A stretch of DNA of 57,674 nucleotides from Clostridia bacterium (GTDB lineage: Bacteria > Bacillota > Clostridia > Oscillospirales > CAG-272): assembly GCA_017935065.1 (NCBI GenBank), contig JAGBIF010000027.1:1-57674 (forward strand). Direction: 5' to 3'. The position numbers and the translations under genes are program-made. Shown here piece after piece: positions 14,631 to 23,374 of the stretch (positions within the stretch are counted from its first letter, which is position 1; every line of letters begins with the position of its first letter). The notes under the pieces are model-generated. The model was given only the letters and a program-made list of their open reading frames with translations, was not told the DNA's origin and ran no database searches.

Positions 14631-15107
14631 ATGAAATGTCCCATTTGCAATTTTCAGGATTCAAGAGTGCTTGATTCAAGACCGCAGGATGACGGCGCCA
14701 GCATCAAGAGGCGCAGAGAATGTCCCTCGTGCGGAAAGCGCTTCACCACCTACGAGGTAGTAGACACCGTGCCGATTACGGTAGTCAAGCGCAGCGGAAA
14801 GCGCGAATTCTTTGATAAGCATAAGCTAAAGCTCGGTATTGAGCGCGCCTGTCAGAAGCGCCCCGTCGACGCCGAAGAGATAGCAAGCTCGGTTGAGGCG
14901 GAGCTTCGCGATTCCATTGCCTCGGAGATAAGCTCGGTGGATATCGGCGAGATGGTGCTTGAGAGACTTCGCGGTGTGGATATCGTATCCTATATCCGCT
15001 TTGCCAGCGTTTACAGAGAGTTCAGCGACGTCGATTCCTTTATGGCGGAGATAAAGAGCCTTTCGCGCAAAAAAGCAAGGCGCAAGCGTGACGGCTCGGG
15101 AGAATAA
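14631..15107 (+). CDS. nrdR: Transcriptional repressor NrdR
   Basis: A 158-aa regulator of ribonucleotide reductase genes. Cys3, Cys6, Cys31 and Cys34 form the N-terminal zinc ribbon. RVLDSRPQDDGASIKRRREC is the usual NrdR signature, and residues about 46-135 form the ATP-cone that senses ATP/dATP. The ATG at 14631 is chosen because the zinc ribbon begins at residue 3 and GAGG lies upstream. The C-terminus is basic (KKARRKRDG). No nrd genes are in the window. Confidence 0.96.
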   Translation: MKCPICNFQDSRVLDSRPQDDGASIKRRRECPSCGKRFTTYEVVDTVPITVVKRSGKREFFDKHKLKLGIERACQKRPVDAEEIASSVEAELRDSIASEISSVDIGEMVLERLRGVDIVSYIRFASVYREFSDVDSFMAEIKSLSRKKARRKRDGSGE

Positions 15108-15117
15108 GAGCCGACCG

Positions 15118-15273
15118 TAGCGTGAAAGTTATGTAACATCTATTCTTTCGGATAGTCGGTTTCACGCCCGAATTTTCGCGATTTGGAGCCTTAGTCCAAA
15201 TCGTCACGCCAAGCGTGATACCGAAAATTCATCAACGATTTGTGCGGTCGCCTACGGCGGCAGAATGGAGATT
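15118..15273 (+). ncRNA. Three-way-junction leader element, copy 2
   Basis: Same length (156 nt) and about 95% identical to the copy at 11407. Closing helix GAATTTTCG/CGAAAATTC and both inner helices are identical. The last hairpin is GTCGCC-tac-GGCGGC: one A-to-G change that keeps pairing as U-G. The first hairpin keeps GCGTGAAA/TTTCACGC while its interior varies. It fills the gap between nrdR and yicC and ends at the yicC GGAG. The copies share nothing in their downstream coding sequences. Confidence 0.65.
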
Positions 15274-15276
15274 GAT

Positions 15277-16164
15277 ATGATAAACAGTATGACCGCCTTC
15301 GGCAGAGGCCGCGCCGTAAGCGATACGCTTTCGGTGACGGTTGAGGTGAAGAGCGTTAACTCGCGCTTCTTTGACTGCACCGTAAAGGTGCCCCGCATGT
15401 ACGGTGAGCTTGAGGAGAGAATAAAGGGAATACTTCAGGATGAGTATATCTCGCGCGGAAAGCTTGACGTTTTCATTACCGTCGAGGAGCTTCGTGACAC
15501 GGGCTCTGAGGTCTACGTTGACCTTCCGCTTGCCGAGAAGTATATTTCGGCGCTTCGCACGCTTCGCGACAGCCTTGATATTCGCGACGATATAAGCGTT
15601 ATGAGCGTTGTAAGAAACCCCGACATCATTAAGACGCGCAGAGCCGAGTGTGACGTTGAGGCCGATTTTGCCACCATACGCGAGGCGCTCTGTCAGGCGG
15701 CACAGGGGCACCTTGAGATGAGGCGTGCCGAGGGTAGGCGAATACGCGCCGACATTATGGCAAAGCTTGATTTTCTCAAGAAAATGAGCCTTGAGATAGA
15801 GGAAATATCAAAGCGCGATACGGTAGGCTACCGCGATAAGCTCTATGCGAGAATAAAGAAGCTTCTCTCGGAAAACGAGGTCACGGTTGATGAAAACCGC
15901 CTTCTTACCGAGTGCGCAATATTTCAGGACAAGATAGCGATTGACGAGGAGCTTGTAAGACTTCGCGCCCACTTTGATGCCTTCGTTGAGATAGCCGAGC
16001 TTGACGAGCCGTCAGGCAGAAAGCTTGACTTCATAGTTCAGGAAATGAACAGGGAGACAAACACCATAGGCTCGAAATGCAACAATTCCGCTATCGCCCG
16101 CATAGTAGTGGATATGAAGGGCGAGATAGAAAAGATACGCGAGCAGATACAGAACGTGGAATGA
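15277..16164 (+). CDS. yicC: YicC-family endoribonuclease
   Basis: A 295-aa protein of the YicC/YloC family: N-terminal INSMTAFGRGRA and TVEVKSVNSRFFDC, C-terminal DUF1732-type segment ending EPSGRKLDFIVQEMNRETNTIGSK...IVVDMKGEIEKIREQIQNVE. E. coli YicC and B. subtilis YloC have reported RNase activity. In Firmicutes the gene commonly starts the series yicC-remA-gmk-rpoZ. The start at 15277 is preferred: GGAG is 6 nt upstream and family members begin near M-x-x-S-M-T-x-F-G. Its leader is the three-way-junction element. Confidence 0.92.
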   Translation: MINSMTAFGRGRAVSDTLSVTVEVKSVNSRFFDCTVKVPRMYGELEERIKGILQDEYISRGKLDVFITVEELRDTGSEVYVDLPLAEKYISALRTLRDSLDIRDDISVMSVVRNPDIIKTRRAECDVEADFATIREALCQAAQGHLEMRRAEGRRIRADIMAKLDFLKKMSLEIEEISKRDTVGYRDKLYARIKKLLSENEVTVDENRLLTECAIFQDKIAIDEELVRLRAHFDAFVEIAELDEPSGRKLDFIVQEMNRETNTIGSKCNNSAIARIVVDMKGEIEKIREQIQNVE

Positions 16165-16183
16165 TTAGGCGTTGCGGGGCATC

Positions 16184-16490
16184 GCAGTGAATAATGAATA
16201 ATGAATAATGGACTGTAGGGCGGGGGAATGTCATCCTGAGCCAACAAGCAATTGCTTGTTGCCCTGAGCGAAGCCGAAGGGGGTGTCGAACCCGTAGGGC
16301 GACGCTAAGCGTCGGGATCTCTCCCGCCGTGTACGCTACGCACACAGCAGGCGGTTGCACCGTAGGGCGGGGGTTCTACTCCCGCCGTGTACGCTACGCA
16401 CACAGCAAGCGGTTGCACCGTAGGGCGACGCGAAGCGTCGGGATCTCTCCCGCCGTGTAGGCAAAGCACACAGCAGATATTTGAGAGGAA
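16184..16490. repeat. Composite intergenic repeat K1 (cgtagggcgacgc...family)
   Basis: Starts with gaataat heptamers, then a scaffold with hairpins: tgtagggcgggggaatgtcatcctgagc split by CAACAAGC-AA-TTGC..-type palindrome (CAACAAGCAATTGCTTGTTG), GACGC-taa-GCGTC, gggatctctcccgccgtgta, and cacacagc. The block gtagggcg...cacacagc repeats three times with small changes (cgctacg versus ggcaaag in the same slot). It fills the yicC-remA gap of 330 nt, where no gene is seen. A closely related copy is at 20005-20248. Confidence 0.75.
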
Positions 16491-16494
16491 AAAT

Positions 16495-16764
16495 ATGAAA
16501 TTTATCAACATAGGCTTTGGAAATATGGTGTCGGCGGGGAGGATAATTACTATTGCAAGCCCTGATTCGGCACCTATAAAGAGACTTGTTCAGGATGCCA
16601 AGGAGGACGGACGCGTTATTGACGTTTCCTGTGGAAGGCGCACGCGCTCGGTGATCGTCACCGATTCCGACCACGTGATACTCTCGGCAATTCAGGCAGA
16701 GACGGTCGCGGGCAGGCTTTCGTTTGACGGCGATGATGAAGAGACCGATCCTGACGACGAATAG
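16495..16764 (+). CDS. remA: RemA-like (DUF370) regulator
   Basis: An 89-aa protein matching the RemA/YlzA family: [28 protein letters not shown] and [19 protein letters not shown]. In B. subtilis RemA is an oligomeric DNA-binding activator of matrix and osmoprotection genes; in Clostridia the family is widespread. An acidic tail ([10 protein letters not shown]) is present. GAGAGG precedes the ATG. The gene normally sits between yicC and gmk; here rpoZ follows directly, so gmk is missing. Confidence 0.92.
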   Translation: MKFINIGFGNMVSAGRIITIASPDSAPIKRLVQDAKEDGRVIDVSCGRRTRSVIVTDSDHVILSAIQAETVAGRLSFDGDDEETDPDDE

Positions 16765-16811
16765 CAAATGCTTAAGAATAATTTTGAATATATTTTATTA
16801 GGAGAAAAGAT

Positions 16812-17081
16812 ATGATTTACCCAACCATTGATCAACTCACAAAGAAGAGCGGTATCAACCGCTACGAGCTTGTTATCGGCGTTGCGAAGTGCGCGAGAAT
16901 AGTTACCGACGAGTACGTTGCGATGAGACAGAAGGCGCAGAAGCTGATAGACAACAAGCAGACCGACAGACCTCTTTCGGCTCTTATTGATCCCGAGTAC
17001 AAGGATCAGAAGGCAGTAAAGATTGCAATAGGCAAGCTCGTTTCGGGAAGATTTGAGCTTTCTCGCTACGAGGAAGAATAA
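16812..17081 (+). CDS. rpoZ: RNA polymerase omega subunit
   Basis: An 89-aa protein: MIYPTIDQLTKK at the start, SRYELVIGVAKCARIV-like (here NRYELVIGVAKCARIV) as the conserved omega core, then KAVKIAIGKLVSGRFEL. Omega aids assembly of RNA polymerase by binding the beta-prime subunit. TTAGGAGAAAAG precedes the ATG. It is co-directional with remA (47 nt) and priA (60 nt). Confidence 0.92.
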   Translation: MIYPTIDQLTKKSGINRYELVIGVAKCARIVTDEYVAMRQKAQKLIDNKQTDRPLSALIDPEYKDQKAVKIAIGKLVSGRFELSRYEEE

Positions 17082-17141
17082 TTTCGGCAGTATATCGCTC
17101 TGCCGAGGAGTAGGCTATAACTTTAAGGGGAGGTGATACGG

Positions 17142-19388
17142 ATGTTTTGCGAGGTATATTTTTTCGATCTGCCGTATCATCTTGACCGCGCATTTGACTA
17201 TCTTGCGATCGACGGAGTTAAGCTCGGCTCGCTCGTCTTTGTCCCCTTTGGCAGAGGAAATATAAAAAGGCTCGGTGTGGTAATGGGCATAAAGGAAACA
17301 AGCGACACCGACCAAAGCAAAATAAAGCCTGTGCATTCGGTGGTGCTTTCGGATTTCGCCCTCACCGAGAATATGCACGGGCTATGCCTGTTTTTAAAGG
17401 AGCACACGCTCTGTACGGTAGGCGAGGCGGTAAAGGCAATTCTTCCGCCTGGGGCGCTTCACGGTGAGAATATGAGGCTTCGCACGCTTCTGTCCCTTGC
17501 CATATCCGACACCGAGGCAAGAGAGCTTCTTTCAAAGGAGGGCAGAGGTGGCATACGGAGTAAAGGACAGCGCGAGGTGCTTAACTTCCTTATCGGAAAG
17601 GGTGAGTGCGACAGAGACACGATACGCGCCCTGCCGAACGTAAGCTCGGCAAATATCACGGCCCTTGTTGAAAAGGGGCTCGTCAAGGTCGGGTATGCCG
17701 AGAATATAAGAAACCCCTACCTTGCATACGGTGCCGAGCGTGATACGTCAGAGATAATCCTCTCTACCGCACAGCTTAAGGCTTTTTCAAAAGTTGAGGA
17801 GCTTTACCGAAGCGAGAGGGCGGAATGCGCTCTGCTTCACGGAGTGACGGGAAGCGGTAAGACCAAGGTAATAATGCGGGCAATCGACCTTGCGCACAGC
17901 GAGGGCAGACGCGTTATTATGATGGTGCCCGAGATAGCGCTTACACCGCAGACGCTCGGCATCTTCTGTAAGAGATACGGCGAGGGCGTTGCGGTAATCC
18001 ACTCGGGACTGTCCCAGGGTGAGAGACAGGATGCCTATCGCAGAATAAGGCGAGGCGAGGTAAACCTTGTCATCGGCACTCGCTCGGCGGTGCTTTGCCC
18101 TATCGACAACGTCGGTCTTATCGTAATTGACGAGGAGCACGAGCATACCTATAAATCCGAAAGCGACCCCAAGTACCACGCAAGAGAGGTCGCGTCATAT
18201 ATATGCGGAAGAGAGCGCGGACTGCTTCTTCTCGCATCGGCAACCCCCTCGCTTGAAAGCTATCGCAAGGCGAAGGAGGGCAGATATACCTATATCCCCC
18301 TTAACGAGCGCTACGGAGGCGTGTCGCTTCCCGATGCGGTTATAGTTGATATGCGTGAGGAGCTGAGGCTAGGCAATACATCCCCCATAAGCGCAAGGCT
18401 TCTTGAGTCGCTCGAGGGCGTGTATGACAGAGAGGAGCAGGCAATTCTCTTCTTAAACCGCAGGGGCTATAACAGCACGGTTATCTGCAAGAGTTGCGGT
18501 GAGGTGTTGAGCTGTAAAAGATGCTCGGTCTCGCTCACCCATCACGTGAGTGCCGAGGGCGGTAAGCTTATGTGCCATATGTGCGGCTACACCTCGCCCG
18601 TTGTGAAGAAATGCCCTGTATGCGGTGAGGAAAAGCTATCCTTCCTCGGCTTCGGCACACAGAAGCTTGAGAGCGAGGTGGGAAAATATCTGCCGCGCGT
18701 CAGGCTTATGCGAATGGATGCCGACACCACGCAGGGAAAGCTTGCCTACGATAGGCTTCTCGAGGGCTTCAGGCGTGGCGAGGCGGACGTGCTTCTCGGC
18801 ACGCAGATGGTCGCGAAGGGGCACGATTTCCCAAAGGTCACCCTTGTCGGTGTCGCGCTTGCGGACAGCTCGCTTCACACGGGTGACTTCCGCGCCAACG
18901 AGCGCACCTTCGCGCTTCTCACTCAGGTTATCGGCAGAGCGGGAAGGGCGGCGTCGGGCGGTCTTGCGGTCATACAGACCTACTCGCCGAAGCACGAGAT
19001 AATAAGGCTCGCCTGCCTTCAGGACTACAACACCTTCGCCGACGGTGAGCTTAAGCTTCGCCGCGAGCTTGCGCTTCCGCCCTTTTGCGACATAGTAACT
19101 CTGACGCAGACGTCAGAGAGCGAGGGCGAGCTTCTCTCCGAGGCGGGACGCCTCTGCACAAGGCTTAAGGAGCTTCTCTCGGGCGAGATCGGCAAATATC
19201 CCTTTACCGTCTTTGGCCCCTTTGAGGCAAGCGTCTATCGCGTAAACGAGAAATATCGGATGAAAACGCTGATCAAGTGCAGGCTGAACCGTGAGGTGCG
19301 GGCTATGCTCTCATCACTTCTCTTTGAGTTTTCGAGGACGTCTGACCGTGTGACGCTCTCGGTTGATATAAACCCTAACGGTGTGTAG
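17142..19388 (+). CDS. priA: Primosomal replication restart helicase PriA
   Basis: A 748-aa superfamily 2 helicase. The N-terminal 3'-DNA-end-binding domain starts CEVYFFDLPYHLDRAFDYL. Walker A is HGVTGSGKT, Walker B is VIDEEHEHTYK. The zinc-binding cysteines lie in CKSCGEVLSCKRC, CHMCGY and CPVCGEE, and the helicase C-lobe has GTQMVAKGHDFP and IGRAGRA. PriA reloads DnaB at stalled forks. The ATG at 17142 has AGGGGAGGTG 6 nt upstream; a GTG three codons earlier overlaps that site and is rejected. coaBC, often upstream of priA, is absent. Confidence 0.96.
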   Translation: MFCEVYFFDLPYHLDRAFDYLAIDGVKLGSLVFVPFGRGNIKRLGVVMGIKETSDTDQSKIKPVHSVVLSDFALTENMHGLCLFLKEHTLCTVGEAVKAILPPGALHGENMRLRTLLSLAISDTEARELLSKEGRGGIRSKGQREVLNFLIGKGECDRDTIRALPNVSSANITALVEKGLVKVGYAENIRNPYLAYGAERDTSEIILSTAQLKAFSKVEELYRSERAECALLHGVTGSGKTKVIMRAIDLAHSEGRRVIMMVPEIALTPQTLGIFCKRYGEGVAVIHSGLSQGERQDAYRRIRRGEVNLVIGTRSAVLCPIDNVGLIVIDEEHEHTYKSESDPKYHAREVASYICGRERGLLLLASATPSLESYRKAKEGRYTYIPLNERYGGVSLPDAVIVDMREELRLGNTSPISARLLESLEGVYDREEQAILFLNRRGYNSTVICKSCGEVLSCKRCSVSLTHHVSAEGGKLMCHMCGYTSPVVKKCPVCGEEKLSFLGFGTQKLESEVGKYLPRVRLMRMDADTTQGKLAYDRLLEGFRRGEADVLLGTQMVAKGHDFPKVTLVGVALADSSLHTGDFRANERTFALLTQVIGRAGRAASGGLAVIQTYSPKHEIIRLACLQDYNTFADGELKLRRELALPPFCDIVTLTQTSESEGELLSEAGRLCTRLKELLSGEIGKYPFTVFGPFEASVYRVNEKYRMKTLIKCRLNREVRAMLSSLLFEFSRTSDRVTLSVDINPNGV

Positions 19389-19447
19389 GCAGTATAATAT
19401 TACCGTACCTTATAATATCACCGCACCTTATATGAAAGGAAATAAAA

Positions 19448-19906
19448 ATGGCAATACTGAATATAGTAAAGTTCGGTGACGACCTGCTACGCAAGCGTTG
19501 CCGTCCAATAGATGAAATAACCCCCAAGATCAAAACCCTGATCGACGATATGATAGACACTATGCGTAAGGCGGACGGTTGCGGTCTTGCCGCGCCCCAG
19601 GTAGGAATTCTCAGGCGCCTTGCCGTTATCGAGGCAGAGGAGGGAGTAGTCCATGTGCTGATAAACCCCGAGATAGTAAAGCGAGAGGGTGAGGAGGAGG
19701 AAGTTGAGGGTTGTCTTTCCAACCCTGGTAAGTGGGGATATGTAAAGCGCCCCGCAAAGGTAACCCTTCGCGCCCTTGACAGAGACGGCGTGCCCTACGA
19801 AATAGAGGCAGAGGGACTTCTCTGCCGTGCAATCTGCCACGAGTGCGATCACCTCGACGGCAAGCTCTACACCGACTTCCAGACAAAACCATATATCCCC
19901 GATTGA
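19448..19906 (+). CDS. def: Peptide deformylase
   Basis: A 152-aa type 1 deformylase that removes the formyl group from nascent Met. All three motifs are present: GCGLAAPQVG (44-53), EGCLSNPG (87-94, with Asn where Val or Ile is usual; Cys89 is the metal ligand) and HECDH (131-135, with Cys133 in place of the common Ile/Phe), supplying His131, Glu132 and His135. GAAAGGAA precedes the ATG. It lies 59 nt after priA, and fmt follows after a 485-nt repeat block. Confidence 0.94.
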   Translation: MAILNIVKFGDDLLRKRCRPIDEITPKIKTLIDDMIDTMRKADGCGLAAPQVGILRRLAVIEAEEGVVHVLINPEIVKREGEEEEVEGCLSNPGKWGYVKRPAKVTLRALDRDGVPYEIEAEGLLCRAICHECDHLDGKLYTDFQTKPYIPD

Positions 19907-20004
19907 CGCTTCGCTATATCGGGGGTGAAATCCGACTTCGTCGGGCGAAATCCACTTTGTGGATTAAATCGCTTTGCGATGAAATCCGACTTCGTCGGGT
20001 TAAT
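19907..20004. repeat. Hairpin array E (linker gaaatc/ttaaatc)
   Basis: Hairpins CCGAC-ttc-GTCGG (twice), CCAC-ttt-GTGG and CGC-ttt-GCG are separated by gaaat or ttaaat. The CCGACTTCGTCGG unit also occurs in the array at 29990 and, inverted, near 33270. Confidence 0.8.
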
Positions 20005-20248
20005 TGTAGGGCGGGGGAATGTCATCCTGAGCGGAGGGCAAAGCCCGCAGTCGAACCCGTAGGGCGACGCGAAGCGTCGGGATCTCTCCCGCCGTGTAGG
20101 CAAAGCACACAGCGGGTGGTTGCACCGTAGGACGAGGGGAATGTCATCCTGAGCCAACAAGCAATTGCTTGTTGCCCTGAGCGAAGCCGAAGGGGGTGTC
20201 GAACCCGTAGGGCGACGCAAAGCGTCGGGATCTCTCCCGCCGTTTAGG
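20005..20248. repeat. Composite intergenic repeats K2 and K3
   Basis: Two tandem copies of the scaffold seen at 16212. Copy K2 has GGGC-aaa-GCCC after gtcatcctgagc, whereas K3 and K1 have the palindrome CAACAAGCAATTGCTTGTTG plus ccctgagcgaagccgaagg in the same slot. The next hairpin is GACGC-gaa-GCGTC in K2, GACGC-aaa-GCGTC in K3 and GACGC-taa-GCGTC in K1. No gene is seen. Confidence 0.78.
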
Positions 20249-20345
20249 GAATCATATCATAACGTCTGCCTTTGGCAGATTCATAACGATGCGAAGCATC
20301 TTATAACTTTTGCCTTTGGCAAAATCATAACTCTAAACTAAATTC
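20249..20345. repeat. Hairpin array F (linker tcataac)
   Basis: TCTGCC-ttt-GGCAGA, GATGC-gaa-GCATC and TTTTGCC-ttt-GGCAAAA separated by tcataac/ttataac. The linker differs from neighbouring arrays although the GATGCGAAGCATC hairpin is identical to one at position 48. Confidence 0.8.
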
Positions 20346-20391
20346 ATTTCCATTGCCCCCTCACGCTTTCAAGCATACAAAAGGAGTTATT

Positions 20392-21324
20392 ATGAAAATT
20401 ATGTATATGGGTACGCCCGACATATCGGCTACCGTTTTAAAAAGGCTCTATGACGACGGGCTGAATATCGTCTGTGTCGTTACGGGCGAGGATAAGCCGA
20501 GGCGTCGCGGTGGGGCAGTGCTTCCCACACCGACAAAGGCTATGGCACAGAGCCTCGGTATTGAGGTGCTGACACCCGCCACGCTTTCGGATGAGAGCTT
20601 CCTTTCTGCACTCGACGCACTCGCGCCCGAGCTTATCGTGGTGGTTGCGTTTGGTAAGATACTGAAGCCGAGAGTGCTGAATACCCCAAAATACGGCTGT
20701 ATCAATCTTCACGTGTCGCTATTGCCCAAATACCGCGGTGCCGCGCCTATGCAGAGGGCTATCATTGACGGGGAGAGCGAGACGGGCGTTTGCATTATGT
20801 ATATGGACGAGGGGCTTGACACGGGTGATATCATAGCGCAGGAAAAATTCCCGATATCCGATACCGATGACTTTGAGACGGTACACGACAGATCTGCCGA
20901 CATAGGTGGTGAGCTTCTCTGCCGAGTAATACGCGATATCGAGGCAGGCACCGCTACGAGGACACCGCAAAACGGCGAGCTTGCCACCTACGCCAAAAAG
21001 ATAGAGAAGGAAGACTGCAAAATAGACTTCACCTACGATGCGAAAACGGTAAGCGCTAAAATACGCGGTGTCACCCCCATCCCAGGTGCCTTCTGCTTTC
21101 ACAGAGATAAAATGCTCAAGCTCTTCGGCGTATGTGCGACAGTCGGCAAGGGTGCCCCTGGTGAGGTTATCTCTCTTGACGGAAAGGGAGAGGGCTCAAT
21201 TACGGTTGCGTGCGGTGAGGGCGCTATCAGGGTGCTTGGCGTAATTCCCGAGGGACGGGGCAGAATGAGCGCGGGTGACTTCATCCGCGGAAGAAAAATT
21301 GAAGTAGGAGATATTCTTAAATGA
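20392..21324 (+). CDS. fmt: Methionyl-tRNA formyltransferase
   Basis: A 310-aa enzyme that formylates initiator Met-tRNA. N-terminal KIMYMGTPDISATVLKRL, the catalytic core NLHVSLLPKYRGAAPMQRAI with Asn and His of the SLLPKYRG motif region, and GLDTGDII are all present. The C-terminal tRNA-binding OB-like domain follows. The ATG at 20392 has GGAG 6 nt upstream. Its stop overlaps the start of the next gene (ATGA). It acts with def, which lies just upstream beyond the repeats. Confidence 0.95.
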   Translation: MKIMYMGTPDISATVLKRLYDDGLNIVCVVTGEDKPRRRGGAVLPTPTKAMAQSLGIEVLTPATLSDESFLSALDALAPELIVVVAFGKILKPRVLNTPKYGCINLHVSLLPKYRGAAPMQRAIIDGESETGVCIMYMDEGLDTGDIIAQEKFPISDTDDFETVHDRSADIGGELLCRVIRDIEAGTATRTPQNGELATYAKKIEKEDCKIDFTYDAKTVSAKIRGVTPIPGAFCFHRDKMLKLFGVCATVGKGAPGEVISLDGKGEGSITVACGEGAIRVLGVIPEGRGRMSAGDFIRGRKIEVGDILK

Positions 21325-22061
21325 GCGCGATAACCGATTTTCTTTATATGGTAGAGCCATATCTCTATATTCTCTTCATTTTGACAATATTACTTTCCAT
21401 TTATGCACAGTTTAAGGTGTCAAGCACCTTCAGACGCGAATCGCGAAATATCACAAGAGCAGGCAGAAATGCCACCGATGTCGCAAGGATGATTCTTTTT
21501 TCTAACGGCATAAATTATGTAAATATAGGCAGAGTGGCGGGCAACCTTACCGACCACTTCAACCCGAGGACGAATACCTTGGCGCTCTCGGATACCGTAG
21601 CTCTTTCCACGTCCGCCGCGGCAATCGGCGTTGCGGCTCACGAGGCAGGACACGCGGTACAGCACGACGTCGGCTATCTGCCCATCAAGCTTCGCGGATG
21701 GCTGGTTCCCATAACCAACTTTGCCTCGCGTATGTCCTGGATATTCATACTCGTAGGCTCGCTTTTCTATGCCTTTTCCTACCTCGGTGAAATAGGCAAA
21801 GTAATCCTTCTTGCGGGCGTTTTGCTCTTCTCGGTGACGACCCTCTTTCAGCTTGTCACCCTGCCCTGTGAGTTCAATGCCTCAAGACGCGCGATGAAGG
21901 CGCTTCGCGCCTCGGGCTGGTATGACGGTGACGAGCTTCGCTCGGCAAAGCGCGTGCTTTCCGCGGCGGCGCTCACCTATGTTGCGGCAACGCTTACCTC
22001 GATAGTACAGCTTCTTCGCCTTCTCGTTATGCTTCTCGGACGAGGCAGAGACAGACGATGA
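21321..22061 (+). CDS. YugP-like neutral zinc metallopeptidase
   Basis: A 246-aa membrane protein of the Zn_peptidase_2 family. It has an N-terminal transmembrane segment (residues 10-30), HEAGH at 107-111 as zinc-binding catalytic motif, and two or three more hydrophobic helices (about 133-180 and near the C-terminus). EFNASRRAMKALR after the helices is typical. Family members are common between fmt and rsmB in Firmicutes; the substrate is unknown. It overlaps fmt and rsmB by 4 nt each, showing translational coupling. Confidence 0.9.
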   Translation: MSAITDFLYMVEPYLYILFILTILLSIYAQFKVSSTFRRESRNITRAGRNATDVARMILFSNGINYVNIGRVAGNLTDHFNPRTNTLALSDTVALSTSAAAIGVAAHEAGHAVQHDVGYLPIKLRGWLVPITNFASRMSWIFILVGSLFYAFSYLGEIGKVILLAGVLLFSVTTLFQLVTLPCEFNASRRAMKALRASGWYDGDELRSAKRVLSAAALTYVAATLTSIVQLLRLLVMLLGRGRDRR

Positions 22062-23374
22062 GCGTTGCGAATACCAACGTAAGAGAGCTTGCCCTTCGTC
22101 TGCTCACGGGTGCGTGGCGCGAGGGAAGATATGTAAATCTTCTTTTGAACACCCCCGAGGCAAAGCGCCTTTCCAAAAAGGACCGAAGCTTTCTGACACT
22201 GCTTCTTTATACCGCCACCGAGCGCTCGCTTGCGTATGACTATGCTATATGCGCGCTCTCGGGAAGGTCGCTTGATAAAATATCCGAGGATGCGCTCTTT
22301 GTCCTTCGTCTGGGGCTTTGCCAGATATACGATATAAAATCGGTTCCCCCTCACGCGGCGGTAAACGAGACGGTCAAGCTCGTAAAATCGGGTAGCATAA
22401 GAAGCTTCGTAAATGCTATCCTTCGCGAGGCGGTGCGCAGAGGCGAGGCACCCCTGCCGCCAAAAGAAAAGAATTTTCTTCGCTATCTCTCGGTTAAGCA
22501 TTCGCTTCCTCTTCCGCTCGTGCGCCACTACCGCGACAGCTACGGCGAGGAGGGGCTTGAGGCGCTTGTCACAGCCCTCACCGAGAAAAAGCCGCTCTCG
22601 CTTACCGTAAATACGAAAAAGACCTCTCGCATCTCTCTGCTTCGTGAGCTTTCCGACTGCTCAGCCACCCCCTCGCCCATATCCGAAAACGGGATTACGG
22701 TGAGCGCCCCCACATCCCCGACCGAGCTTCCTCACTTTAGTGAGGGACACTTCTTCGTTCAGGATGAAGCCAGCCGTCTTGCGGTTGAGGCGCTATCCCT
22801 CAGGGCGGGCGAGAGCTGTGTCGATGTATGCGCCGCCCCTGGCGGTAAGAGCTTCCTTGCCGCAATGCAGGTGGGAGATGCTGGAAGGGTGCTATCGCTT
22901 GAGCTTCACGAAAGCAAGCTCTCGCTGATAAGAGACGGTGCTATGCGCCTTTCGCTTGACAATATCACGGTAGGGTGCAGAGATGCTACCGCGCCCGATA
23001 CCGCCCTTGCCTCATCCTTTGACGCGCTTATCTGCGACGTGCCCTGCTCGGGGCTTGGCGTTATAGGCAAGAAGCCCGACCTTCGCTACAAGGACCTCTC
23101 TGGAATAGGCAAGCTTCCGCCTCTGCAGTACGAAATATTAGAAAAGAGCGTCGGCTACCTCAGGGCGGGAGGCAGGCTGGTCTATTCCACCTGTACCTTA
23201 AATCCCGAGGAAAACGAGAGCGTGACAGACCGCTTTATTACAGAGCATCCCGACTTTGCGTATGAGAGCTTCACACTCGGTGGCATATATGCAAAGGATG
23301 GCAGACTGACGCTTCTTCCTCACATACATAACACCGACGGCTTTTACATAGCCCTTATAAGGAAAAAGAAATGA
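22058..23374 (+). CDS. rsmB: 16S rRNA (cytosine-967-C5)-methyltransferase RsmB
   Basis: A 438-aa protein. The N-terminal NusB-like helical domain (residues 1-135, with VNAILREAVRRG) is followed by the class I methyltransferase: DVCAAPGGKSFLAA for SAM binding, DVPCSGLGVIGKKPDLRYK with the PC catalytic cysteine of motif IV, and STCTLNPEENE with the second cysteine of motif VI. It methylates C967 of 16S rRNA. Overlaps both neighbours by 4 nt. Confidence 0.94.
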   Translation: MSVANTNVRELALRLLTGAWREGRYVNLLLNTPEAKRLSKKDRSFLTLLLYTATERSLAYDYAICALSGRSLDKISEDALFVLRLGLCQIYDIKSVPPHAAVNETVKLVKSGSIRSFVNAILREAVRRGEAPLPPKEKNFLRYLSVKHSLPLPLVRHYRDSYGEEGLEALVTALTEKKPLSLTVNTKKTSRISLLRELSDCSATPSPISENGITVSAPTSPTELPHFSEGHFFVQDEASRLAVEALSLRAGESCVDVCAAPGGKSFLAAMQVGDAGRVLSLELHESKLSLIRDGAMRLSLDNITVGCRDATAPDTALASSFDALICDVPCSGLGVIGKKPDLRYKDLSGIGKLPPLQYEILEKSVGYLRAGGRLVYSTCTLNPEENESVTDRFITEHPDFAYESFTLGGIYAKDGRLTLLPHIHNTDGFYIALIRKKK

